Source: Candidatus Zymogenus sp. (GTDB lineage: Bacteria > Desulfobacterota > Zymogenia > Zymogenales > Zymogenaceae). Taken from it: DNA of 5,421 nt. Of this stretch, positions 1 to 5,421 are shown in pieces (the first letter of the stretch is position 1; every line of letters begins with the position of its first letter). Location: the NCBI GenBank assembly GCA_030613285.1, contig JAUWME010000186.1:1-5421 (forward strand), given 5' to 3'. Below the pieces are notes generated by a model. It ran no database searches. It was given only the letters and a program-made list of their open reading frames with translations, and had not been told where the DNA came from. A program made the translations under genes and the position numbers.

Positions 1-121
1 TGTCTGTGGTTACCGTAAAGTTGGTTGCGGCCGGGGCCGAAAGGGAGAAGAGCAAAATGAGCGCAAGAGACAAGAGTGGGAGAATAAAAAAGTATCCCCT
101 CTTCTTAATTAAGGTTTTCAT
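1..121 (-). CDS. N-terminus of an exported protein, possibly a surface beta-helix protein (partial, runs off left edge)
   Basis: Forty codons are visible, starting with ATG at 121-119 and running off the left edge of the window. The start is convincing because AAGGAG lies six bases upstream (133-128). The peptide begins MKTLIKKRGY, a basic n-region. A long hydrophobic core follows (about residues 10-28, rich in Phe, Leu and Ile), and then A-P-A at 29-31, a normal signal peptidase I site. It is therefore very likely exported. The mature start reads TNFTVTTD. A short beta-strand with the FTVT(N/T)xxD pattern right after the signal peptide is typical of CSLREA/polymorphic-outer-membrane-type and other right-handed beta-helix surface proteins, but eight residues are too few to prove a family. 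It is transcribed divergently from the barrel gene at 419, so the two may share regulation. Function is unknown. Confidence 0.75.
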   Translation of the reverse strand, partial: MKTLIKKRGYFFILPLLSLALILLFSLSAPAATNFTVTTD

Positions 122-127
122 TGGTTA

Positions 128-133
128 CTCCTT
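128..133 (-). promoter_or_regulatory. Ribosome binding site of the left-edge exported protein
   Basis: On the minus strand this reads AAGGAG, six bases before ATG 121-119. It is a near-perfect Shine-Dalgarno and fixes the start of the partial gene at the left edge. Confidence 0.8.
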
Positions 134-293
134 GAAAAAAAAGTTTTTATCCTGAGAAAAGTGAAACTTTGTATATAGTAGCAAAAAGAGGCAAAAACAT
201 AAAGGAAATTGTGTAATATTTGAGTGGAATTGTTACATCTTTGTATTGTGCAGCAAGTTGTGCCTTTCAGCGCTATCCAAAATAGAATATTAC

Positions 294-320
294 CAACAAC
301 TCACAACAACTATCAACTAT
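294..320. repeat. Short direct repeats spaced 10 bp apart, upstream of the candidate promoter
   Basis: CAACAACT occurs at 294-301 and again at 304-311. A shortened third copy, CAACTA, starts at 314. The 10-bp period puts the copies on the same face of the helix. The array ends a few bases before the -35 region of the candidate promoter at 328, which is where direct-repeat activator sites usually lie. Binding by a regulator is an inference; the repeats are short and could be chance in this low-complexity stretch. Confidence 0.35.
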
Positions 321-327
321 TTTTTGG

Positions 328-356
328 TTGCACAATGGGAGCAACTTTCATAAAAT
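328..356 (+). promoter_or_regulatory. Candidate sigma-70-type promoter for the barrel/FecR operon
   Basis: TTGCAC (328-333) and TAAAAT (351-356) are separated by exactly 17 bp. The -10 matches TATAAT at five of six positions. The -35 shares only the TTG. Transcription would start near 363 and leave a leader of about 55 bases before ATG 419. A short inverted repeat, GTTGC/GCAAC (327-331 and 341-345), straddles the -35. The call rests on spacing and -10 quality only. Confidence 0.4.
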
Positions 357-418
357 ACTCAAACCTATCTTGGAAAAGTTTTGATAACCATTGTGTTGCA
401 ATAAGTGAAATCTCAAAG

Positions 419-2086
419 ATGAAAAGACCCGCTTTTATTCTCACTTGCATTCTTGTGACATTCGTCCTTGCCCCCAAGGCCTCGGCCTGGGAGACAGAGG
501 ACGGTCGGCTCATCGCCCACGGGATGTATTCTATCGAGGTTTATTACGACCACGTCTATGGGAACGTCATCGAATCCTCAAAAGACATCCACTATTCAAA
601 AAAAGACAACTACCACTACACCGAGAATCTCAATATCGAACTGACTGGGAAGGTAAAGGAAGACATGACTCTCGATTTTGCATTTACGGGGAGCCACAGC
701 ACCGACAAGAATGTTCAACTCCACCGCTATGAGCTTGAGAAACTCTATATCGGACTTACGGGGAAGAACTGCGAACTCGCCTTCGGAGACCTCACGGAAT
801 TATTCTCATACTATACATTTAGCCGGGACTTCTTCGGCTTTAGGGCCAACTGCAAAGTTGAAGATTTACTGACCTTTAAGGTTCTCGCCGGCAGAAACAA
901 GATGAGAAAGGACGATCAGTTTGAGCAGGTCTTTGGCGGCGGAATGGTAACTTTTACGCCACACCCAAATTATGAGTTAACGACCTCATATGTCCATGCC
1001 GAGATAACCGACCTTTACCCGAACGCAACAATACCAAATTATAGAAACGATGTGTGGTCTATTGGATCGAAGATGTGGTTTTTTGACAGAAGGGCATTGC
1101 TCACAGGTGAAGGAGCAATTAGCAAATATGTGACCGACAGAAGAGACCCCCAGCCAGAAACCCTTGACGGCAAAGCACTCTGGGCAGCGTTGATACTAAA
1201 ACCTTTGAGGGAAGAGCTGAACTTGGCTCTCGCCTATGAATATATCGAGCCAAATTTCAAAGCGATTATGGGAGAACATTCCACCGATCGTGAGACATAT
1301 TTGTTGTATGTGGACTATAAACCCTCAGAGATGTTTCATTTTATCTACCACTACCAGTTCTATAGAGACCACTTGACAAACAAATCCACGGCGAAATATC
1401 GCACAAATACCCACGACGCCGAAACAGAGATTACCCTAAAACCCTTCATGTACGACGATGAAAACTATTTTAAGAACCTGAATTTTATTTTCCATTTCGG
1501 GTACGTTTATGAAAAATCGGAGGACATCCCAGAGAGTGTAAACAATCAGAACATACACATAAATTTGACAGCAGCAAATTCTATGGAGAAATACTGGGGG
1601 AAGGTTGGCTGGAACCTTTGCTTTGACCTTTCTTACGATATTGACCACACACTTCACGCCGATGATACGCTCACAACCGATATCGGGGTGGAATTCAATT
1701 GCTCCACTAACACCTACGGTCTTGATTTCGGCCTTGGCATGAATTTTTCCGTTGGATTTCAGGACAGGTACATTAAATATCCGAGGGAGACCTTGACAAG
1801 GATGACTTCGACCGCTGGCGTTGATTTCACTGTAATAAACAAAAGGTGGTTGCCATACGAGACGACATTAAATATCTCCTACTTCGGAACATGGATTGAC
1901 AAAGAGCTTGGGGATGACACGATTTTTCACGAAACCGATATATCTCTGACGCAAGTTCTTATTAAAAAAAACGATGTTATTTCGAGCATTATCTTCAGCT
2001 ATTCCAACAACGATTTCAGATCGCAGGATCCCCTTTATCGCTACGGGGAAGATGAGTACAAGGTAACCTTTAAACTTGAATTTTAA
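419..2086 (+). CDS. Outer-membrane beta-barrel protein of unknown function
   Basis: I place the start at ATG 419, giving 555 residues, because a clean signal peptide begins there: MKRPAF, a hydrophobic core, then A-S-A at residues 21-23. Longer in-frame starts (GTG 224, ATG 335) would bury this signal internally and run across the candidate promoter. The Shine-Dalgarno before 419 is weak. The mature protein is rich in aromatic residues and in alternating polar/hydrophobic strands, has no internal membrane helix, and ends EYKVTFKLEF. In that tail residues 547, 549, 551, 553 and 555 are hydrophobic and the last is Phe, as in the beta-signal read by the BAM assembly machinery. A landmark at about 122-143 (FGDLTELFSYYTFSRDFFGF, followed by LAGR at 156-159) resembles the GD...FS.YT...R...G block I associate with several large, poorly described barrels. 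No plug, TonB box or haem motif is seen. It probably sits in the outer membrane as a porin, transporter or surface-export partner. It is the first gene of an operon with the FecR-domain gene 17 bp downstream. Confidence 0.8.
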   Translation: MKRPAFILTCILVTFVLAPKASAWETEDGRLIAHGMYSIEVYYDHVYGNVIESSKDIHYSKKDNYHYTENLNIELTGKVKEDMTLDFAFTGSHSTDKNVQLHRYELEKLYIGLTGKNCELAFGDLTELFSYYTFSRDFFGFRANCKVEDLLTFKVLAGRNKMRKDDQFEQVFGGGMVTFTPHPNYELTTSYVHAEITDLYPNATIPNYRNDVWSIGSKMWFFDRRALLTGEGAISKYVTDRRDPQPETLDGKALWAALILKPLREELNLALAYEYIEPNFKAIMGEHSTDRETYLLYVDYKPSEMFHFIYHYQFYRDHLTNKSTAKYRTNTHDAETEITLKPFMYDDENYFKNLNFIFHFGYVYEKSEDIPESVNNQNIHINLTAANSMEKYWGKVGWNLCFDLSYDIDHTLHADDTLTTDIGVEFNCSTNTYGLDFGLGMNFSVGFQDRYIKYPRETLTRMTSTAGVDFTVINKRWLPYETTLNISYFGTWIDKELGDDTIFHETDISLTQVLIKKNDVISSIIFSYSNNDFRSQDPLYRYGEDEYKVTFKLEF

Positions 2087-2091
2087 TCTTT

Positions 2092-2095
2092 GAGG
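2092..2095 (+). promoter_or_regulatory. Ribosome binding site of the FecR-domain gene
   Basis: GAGG lies in the 17-bp gap after the barrel stop codon, eight bases before ATG 2104. It supports that start and independent translation within a shared transcript. Confidence 0.7.
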
Positions 2096-2103
2096 TAATC
2101 AAA

Positions 2104-3150
2104 ATGAAAAGATATAGTAAGCGCAGTTTTACTTTAATTGCATTGCTTGCCTCTTTGATCCTTTTTATTTCCATTTTGCTGGTTTCTCCGGATACGGTCA
2201 TGGCGGATGTTGGCAGGCCGGTAAAGGCACGAGTAAAAGCTGTAGCAAAATCGGAAGAAGGGATAGTTTCGGTCAAAGCTGGCAGTGAAGGTGCCTGGGC
2301 CACCCTCCACAGGTACGAGAGGGTGGGAGAAAATGATGAAATTAAAACCGGAGATGGGGGCTGGGTTGAGCTTAAGCTCCTGTACAATGATGATATGTTA
2401 AAGATTGGCAAAAACAGCTATCTTAAGATTGTCGAGATGAGAAAGGGAATTAGAGATGAAATAAAAGTGGGGAAGCATACTGAAAGTGAAATAGAATTGA
2501 AACGGGGAATTGTTAGGGTGAAATTTAATAGGAACTCCCATTCCACCATGACGGTAAATACGGCAAACGCCGAAGTCAAAATTGTCAAGGCGGACTGTAT
2601 TGTCCAATATGACGCTTCATTGAAAAAAACCACTGTAACGGTCAACGTCGCGTTTGCCGGTGGTTACGCCTTGGTTACGCCTGAAGCTATGGAAGGCCAC
2701 GGTTTCAAGGTTCCCGAAAAGGATAAAATTGAAATAACAGGAGAGAAGTCAAAGAAACTTGAGACAAAAGTAGAGCTCACAGAAAAAAAGCCAAAGGAAG
2801 AAAAACCCAAGGTGGATGCTAACAGGGAGGCGAGAGACTTTGTGAGGAAATTCGTGGGCTATCTGAACAGTGAGAACACATCCGGCATTAGGGGGATGGT
2901 CTCAAGCGGTTACAGCGGCAATATCGGAGGGTTTGGCAGTAAGAGCGCCCTTCTGCGTGGTCTTGGTAATTATTTCGACGACAATAAAAGTATCAGGCTC
3001 AGCTATTCGATGGGCAACGCAAGCTCTTTGAGTGATGAGACTATTATCGTAAATGCCACGATAAATGGGAACAGCGTGAAGTTCTGGATCAAAAAGGATG
3101 GGAGCAGCTATCGCCTTGGCCACGCCGAGGGAAGATGGTTCTTCGATTAG
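2104..3150 (+). CDS. Exported FecR-domain protein with a C-terminal NTF2-like domain
   Basis: The 348-residue protein starts with a basic n-region (MKRYSKRSF). A hydrophobic segment spans about 9-28, and V-M-A at 32-34 is a probable signal peptidase I site, so it should be periplasmic or surface-exposed. Residues about 45-110 fit the first half of a FecR domain: GIVSVK, W65, then GENDEIKTGDGGWVEL and a beta-rich IGKNSYLKI. Residues about 128-192 fit the second half: ELKRGIVRVK, a TVNTANAEVKI strand, and GGYALV. The usual RGT-like motif is replaced by KAD (162-164), next to the only cysteine, C165. A Lys/Glu-rich linker covers about 205-240. The last 110 residues (helix REARDFVRKFVGYLN, then beta-strands ending GRWFFD) resemble a small NTF2-like cone fold; this is by eye only. 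No sigma factor or anti-sigma cytoplasmic region is present, so a Fec-type signalling role is unlikely. A structural or partner-binding role with the upstream barrel is inferred from the operon. Confidence 0.8.
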   Translation: MKRYSKRSFTLIALLASLILFISILLVSPDTVMADVGRPVKARVKAVAKSEEGIVSVKAGSEGAWATLHRYERVGENDEIKTGDGGWVELKLLYNDDMLKIGKNSYLKIVEMRKGIRDEIKVGKHTESEIELKRGIVRVKFNRNSHSTMTVNTANAEVKIVKADCIVQYDASLKKTTVTVNVAFAGGYALVTPEAMEGHGFKVPEKDKIEITGEKSKKLETKVELTEKKPKEEKPKVDANREARDFVRKFVGYLNSENTSGIRGMVSSGYSGNIGGFGSKSALLRGLGNYFDDNKSIRLSYSMGNASSLSDETIIVNATINGNSVKFWIKKDGSSYRLGHAEGRWFFD

Positions 3151-3192
3151 ATGTAATCATTGCTTTAAAAAAGACGGGCTATTAAAAACAGA

Positions 3193-3221
3193 AAAGAGGC
3201 GGGTTTAAAACCCGCCTCTTT
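3193..3221. terminator. Strong bidirectional rho-independent terminator between convergent genes
   Basis: AAAGAGGCGGGTTT (3193-3206) is exactly complementary to AAACCCGCCTCTTT (3208-3221), a 14-bp inverted repeat around one central base. In RNA it would fold as a stem of about 11 bp with a GC-rich core and an A/U loop. It starts 42 bp after the FecR-domain stop. On the minus strand it is followed by a T-rich run (TTTTCTGTTTTTAAT), so it also suits the thiolase gene arriving from the right. The plus-strand T-tract (CTCTTTGGTTTG) is weaker. Confidence 0.85.
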
Positions 3222-3255
3222 GGTTTGTAACTTCGAGCAATACAAGAGGTCTTTA

Positions 3256-3350
3256 TTTATTACCGACTCCCTCCCAAAACAATTGCCAAGCCCCCTACAA
3301 CAATTACCGACAACCCCTTACATTTCGACAATAATTGCCGACCCCTGACC
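3256..3350. repeat. Degenerate repeats of about 20 bp at the thiolase 3' end
   Basis: Four similar stretches start at about 3256, 3279, 3300 and 3331. Each has the form A-T-T-(A/G)-C-C, usually followed by GAC, then a run of C. The last overlaps the final codons of the thiolase gene and the other three lie beyond its stop. This looks like decayed copies of the gene's end, or a biased-composition tract. The copies differ at many positions and their spacing is uneven (about 21-31 bp), so it is a weak call. Confidence 0.35.
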
Positions 3351-4502
3351 ACCTCCGATGCAGAGCGTTGCAAGTCCTTTTTTTGCACCGCGATCTTTCA
3401 TAGCGTAAAGGAGCGTTGTAAGTATCCTCGCCCCGGATGCGCCGATGGGGTGGCCAATGGCTATTGCGCCGCCATTCACGTTGAGCTTATCCTTCATCTC
3501 CTCCATACCGAGTTCCTTGATGACCGCCAGGGCCTGGGCTGCGAATGCCTCGTTGGCCTCGATGAGGTCCATGTCCTCAATTTTAAGCCCTGCTTTTTCG
3601 AGGGCTTTTCTTGTTGCTGGTATTGGGCCTGTACCCATGATGGCCGGATCGACACCGCCGGATGCATACGACAAGATTTTTGCCAAGGGGGTTATTCCAA
3701 GCTCTTTTGCCTTGTCGGCACTCATAATAACAAGGGCTGCTGCCCCATCGTTTATTCCAGAGGCATTACCCGCTGTTACCGTGCCGTCCTTTTTAAAGGC
3801 GGTTCTCAATTTTTTCATCCCCTCCATGCTTGAGCCAAGACGGGGGTGCTCGTCGGTGTCAAATATCTTTGGGTCGCCCTTTCTCTGGGGGATTTCGACC
3901 GGCACGATTTCATCCTTGAACTTCCCGTCCTTTATGGCCTTCTCTGCCCGGAGCTGACTCTCAAGCCCCAATTCGTCCTGCGCTTCTCTTGTCAGATTCC
4001 ACTGCTCTGCTATGTTCTCGGCCGTCATTCCCATGTGGTAGTCGTTGAAAATTTCCCACAGGCCGTCGTGGACCATAAGGTCAACAAGGTCGCCATTGCC
4101 CATGCGATAACCCCAGCGGGCGTTTTTTAATGCGAATGGGGCATCTGTCATGTTCTCTGTACCGCCGGCAATTACGATCTCTGCATCCCCAGCCTTGATA
4201 ATCTGGGCGGCAAGAGAAACAGAGCGAAGTCCCGATGCGCAAACCTTGTTTATTGTAAAAGCGGGAACCTCTTTTGGTATATCACTTCCCATGGCCACCT
4301 GACGGGCAACATTTTGCCCTTGGCCGGCCTGAAGAACACAACCGAAGACAACTTCATCAATTTCGGCGGGATTTATCCCGGCCCTCTTTATCGCTTCCTT
4401 AACAGCAATAATTCCAATCTTGATTGCTCCTTGGCCTTTGAGTCCCCCTCCAAAAGTTCCAACAGGGGTTCTTACAGCCGAGGCTATAACAACATCTCTC
4501 AT
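3318..4502 (-). CDS. Acetyl-CoA C-acetyltransferase (thiolase, AtoB/ThlA/PhaA type)
   Basis: This cytoplasmic enzyme condenses two acetyl-CoA to acetoacetyl-CoA, or runs the reverse thiolysis at the end of beta-oxidation. The start at 4502 gives 394 residues, the usual family length. The reading frame extends to a TTG at 4529, but the Shine-Dalgarno GGGAGGA lies inside that extension, so ATG 4502 is the true start. All catalytic parts are present: nucleophile Cys88 in NKVCASG, N317 in NEAF, His351 in [14 protein letters not shown], and the acid/base Cys381 in [15 protein letters not shown] (156-163) and [13 protein letters not shown] (245-257) are also typical of the short-chain, biosynthetic-type subgroup. 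The exact in-vivo direction and chain length cannot be read from sequence. An acyl-CoA dehydrogenase lies 172 bp upstream on the same strand, which fits fatty-acid or butyrate-type metabolism. The gene appears intact. Confidence 0.95.
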   Translation of the reverse strand: MRDVVIASAVRTPVGTFGGGLKGQGAIKIGIIAVKEAIKRAGINPAEIDEVVFGCVLQAGQGQNVARQVAMGSDIPKEVPAFTINKVCASGLRSVSLAAQIIKAGDAEIVIAGGTENMTDAPFALKNARWGYRMGNGDLVDLMVHDGLWEIFNDYHMGMTAENIAEQWNLTREAQDELGLESQLRAEKAIKDGKFKDEIVPVEIPQRKGDPKIFDTDEHPRLGSSMEGMKKLRTAFKKDGTVTAGNASGINDGAAALVIMSADKAKELGITPLAKILSYASGGVDPAIMGTGPIPATRKALEKAGLKIEDMDLIEANEAFAAQALAVIKELGMEEMKDKLNVNGGAIAIGHPIGASGARILTTLLYAMKDRGAKKGLATLCIGGGQGSAIIVEM

Positions 4503-4507
4503 GAAAA

Positions 4508-4514
4508 TCCTCCC
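4508..4514 (-). promoter_or_regulatory. Ribosome binding site of the thiolase gene
   Basis: On the minus strand this reads GGGAGGA, five bases before ATG 4502-4500. It decides the start codon against the longer open frame beginning at 4529. Confidence 0.85.
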
Positions 4515-4569
4515 TTTTCGAATTATCAATTTTTCTTTAATTCAGGACATTAAAACAATTGCAATAGAT

Positions 4570-4598
4570 ATTATATAATAGTTCGCACAATTTTTACA
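4570..4598 (-). promoter_or_regulatory. Candidate promoter of the thiolase gene
   Basis: On the minus strand a perfect TATAAT (4575-4570) lies about 70 bases before the thiolase start codon. At 17-bp spacing the -35 would be TGTAAA (4598-4593), matching TTGACA at only three of six positions. Transcription would begin near 4563, inside a small palindrome, ATTGCAAT (4558-4565). The position downstream of the dehydrogenase terminator hairpin makes a separate thiolase promoter plausible. The surrounding AT-richness lowers the weight of the -10 match. Confidence 0.4.
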
Positions 4599-4604
4599 GT
4601 AAAT

Positions 4605-4636
4605 TCAGGGAGAGGATTTTTACATCCCCTCCCTGA
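4605..4636 (-). terminator. Hairpin terminator after the acyl-CoA dehydrogenase gene
   Basis: TCAGGGAG-A-GGAT (4605-4617) pairs with ATCC-C-CTCCCTGA (4624-4636) around a six-base loop, giving 12 pairs with one A/C mismatch. It lies about 40 bp after the dehydrogenase stop, between that gene and the thiolase. The T-tract on the minus strand is short and broken (AATTTACTG), so termination may be partial. A smaller palindrome, AACAAC-C-GTTGTT (4647-4659), sits between the stop codon and this hairpin and is followed on the minus strand by five Ts; it could add to termination. Confidence 0.6.
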
Positions 4637-4674
4637 TAGTAGTAAAAACAACCGTTGTTCCTCAGGTTTTAAGG

Positions 4675-5421
4675 CTACAGTCCCAAGTGCCTTGAGATTA
4701 CAATTCGCTGTACTTCACTTGTGCCCTCGCCGATCTCAAGGAGTTTTTGATCCCTGAAGAATCGCTCCACGGGATATTCCTTCATCAGGCCATATCCGCC
4801 GTGAATTTGAACGGCCTCTGTAACTGCCCTCTTCATCACCTCGCTGCAGTATAGTTTGGACATGGCGGCAACCTTGCTGAAATCCTTTCCCTGCTCCCTC
4901 AACCAGCACGCCTTGTAGAGCATGTTTCTTGCCGCCTCAATCTCCATAGCCATGTCTGCAAGCTTAAATGCAATACTTTGGAATTTCCCGATGGGCTGAC
5001 CAAACTGCTCGCGCTCCTTGGCATATTTAAGGGCCTCCTCAAAGGCACCCTGGGCGCCGCCAAGACCCATTGCTGCGATGGAAAGCCTGCCGCCGTCAAG
5101 GGTGGAAAGCATCTGCTTAAATCCTTCGCCCCTGTTTCCCAGGAGATTTTCCCTTGGCACGGTAACGTCGTCAAAGTAGAGCTCGCCGGTGTCAGAAGCC
5201 CGCCACATCATCTTGTTTTTCATCTTGACTTTTTTAAAGCCCGGTGTGGCTGACGGAACGAGGATGCAAGAAACCTCCTTTTTGCCGTGGGGTGTAGTTC
5301 CTGTAATGGTTTGGACGATGGTAACACCCGCCATCTCTGTTGTGGAGTTTGTGATGAATATCTTTGAGCCGTTTATTACCCAGTCACCATTTTTGAGTAC
5401 AGCACTTGTCTTTGAAGCGCC
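4675..5421 (-). CDS. Acyl-CoA dehydrogenase, C-terminal part (partial, runs off right edge)
   Basis: This is a flavoprotein that oxidises acyl-CoA to trans-2-enoyl-CoA and passes electrons to an electron-transfer flavoprotein. The frame is open to the window edge, so the apparent start at 5334 is only an internal Met. The visible 248 residues are the end of a protein normally near 380, so about 130 residues of the N-terminal helical domain are missing. Fragment residues 1-90 are the middle beta-domain (VINGSKIFITN at 15-25, LYFDDVTVPREN at 81-92). The rest is the C-terminal helical domain: LDGGRLSIAAMGLGGAQGAF, then the FAD-contacting REQFGQPIGKFQ (137-148), QIHGGYGLMKEYPVERFFRD (205-224) and GEGTSEVQR (231-239). 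E232 matches the catalytic base position of short-chain and butyryl-CoA dehydrogenases. Substrate is probably short-chain, but this is not decided by sequence alone. It lies upstream of the thiolase on the same strand, separated by 172 bp with a hairpin. Confidence 0.93.
   Translation of the reverse strand, partial: GASKTSAVLKNGDWVINGSKIFITNSTTEMAGVTIVQTITGTTPHGKKEVSCILVPSATPGFKKVKMKNKMMWRASDTGELYFDDVTVPRENLLGNRGEGFKQMLSTLDGGRLSIAAMGLGGAQGAFEEALKYAKEREQFGQPIGKFQSIAFKLADMAMEIEAARNMLYKACWLREQGKDFSKVAAMSKLYCSEVMKRAVTEAVQIHGGYGLMKEYPVERFFRDQKLLEIGEGTSEVQRIVISRHLGL

Larger units (their letters stand above)
122..418. promoter_or_regulatory. Divergent intergenic region
   Basis: This is about 300 bp of AT-rich DNA between two divergently transcribed envelope genes. 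The left part holds A/T tracts (135-150) and a small inverted repeat, AAAGT-GAA-ACTTT (158-170). On the minus strand a TATATA box (177-172) lies just upstream of that repeat, so it could be the -10 of the leftward gene with an overlapping operator. No convincing -35 goes with it. The right part has the candidate rightward promoter and the direct repeats listed separately. The barrel reading frame stays open leftwards to a GTG at 224, but I take 224-418 as non-coding: the residues there look random, and the signal peptide and promoter favour the start at 419. Confidence 0.5.

Noticed and set aside
246..263. TTGTGC repeated at 246-251 and 258-263, with the complement GCACAA at 330-335 and 4585-4590, as a possible common operator
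   Set aside because: A six-base word is too short; a few copies in AT-rich intergenic DNA are expected by chance.
2070..2645. Minus-strand frames opposite the FecR-domain gene (2070-2411, 2398-2607, 2418-2645)
   Set aside because: They are antisense to a well-supported gene with signal peptide and domain structure; nothing in them looks like a real protein.
2104..3150. Classical FecR-type anti-sigma regulator
   Set aside because: There is an N-terminal signal peptide instead of a cytoplasmic sigma-binding region followed by a membrane helix, and no sigma factor gene is adjacent.
3165..3317. Read-through extension of the thiolase past its stop
   Set aside because: The frame is open for 50 codons, but the thiolase already ends at its normal family length with the usual C-terminus, and the extension includes the terminator hairpin.
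3445..3957. Long plus-strand open frames opposite the thiolase (3445-3957, 3450-3833, 3846-4130, 4314-4553)
   Set aside because: They are antisense shadows of a clearly conserved thiolase gene; their translations show no domain and no ribosome binding site was evident.
4899..5253. Overlapping frames within the acyl-CoA dehydrogenase (4899-5174 minus, 4978-5253 plus)
   Set aside because: They lie wholly inside a conserved coding region in other frames and have no recognisable protein features.

Overview
The window looks like chromosomal DNA from a Gram-negative bacterium. The main evidence is a signal-peptide-bearing outer-membrane beta-barrel that ends in a terminal phenylalanine, next to other exported proteins and a short-chain acyl-CoA metabolism pair. 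Envelope proteins with stand-alone FecR domains, combined with acyl-CoA dehydrogenase and thiolase genes, fit a deltaproteobacterial (Desulfobacterota-like) anaerobe. That taxonomic guess is an inference from gene content only. I see no RNA genes, CRISPR arrays, insertion sequences or phage genes.

Layout. (1) Positions 121 to 1, minus strand: the first 40 codons of an exported protein, with a clear ribosome binding site and signal peptide. Its mature start resembles surface or secreted beta-helix proteins. (2) 122-418: a divergent, AT-rich intergenic region with a candidate promoter and 10-bp-spaced direct repeats in front of the next gene. (3) 419-2086, plus: an outer-membrane beta-barrel protein of 555 residues. 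(4) 2104-3150, plus: an exported FecR-domain protein with a charged linker and a C-terminal domain that resembles an NTF2-like fold. It lies 17 bp behind the barrel gene and is very probably in the same operon. (5) 3193-3221: a strong, nearly perfect hairpin that serves as a terminator between converging genes. (6) 4502-3318, minus: an acetyl-CoA C-acetyltransferase (thiolase) with all catalytic residues. (7) 4503-4674: an intergenic region with a hairpin terminator and a TATAAT box. (8) 5421-4675, minus: the C-terminal two-thirds of an acyl-CoA dehydrogenase, cut by the window edge.

How the parts relate. The left half is an envelope module: a divergent secreted or surface protein, an outer-membrane barrel and a periplasmic FecR-like protein. 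It has no sigma factor or TonB-receptor signature, so it is not a classical Fec-type signalling system. The right half is ordinary beta-oxidation or butyrate-type metabolism: the dehydrogenase makes enoyl-CoA and the thiolase cleaves or forms acetoacetyl-CoA. The two halves converge on the terminator and show no evident functional link. The most notable part is the barrel/FecR/divergent exported protein cluster, whose function I cannot assign.
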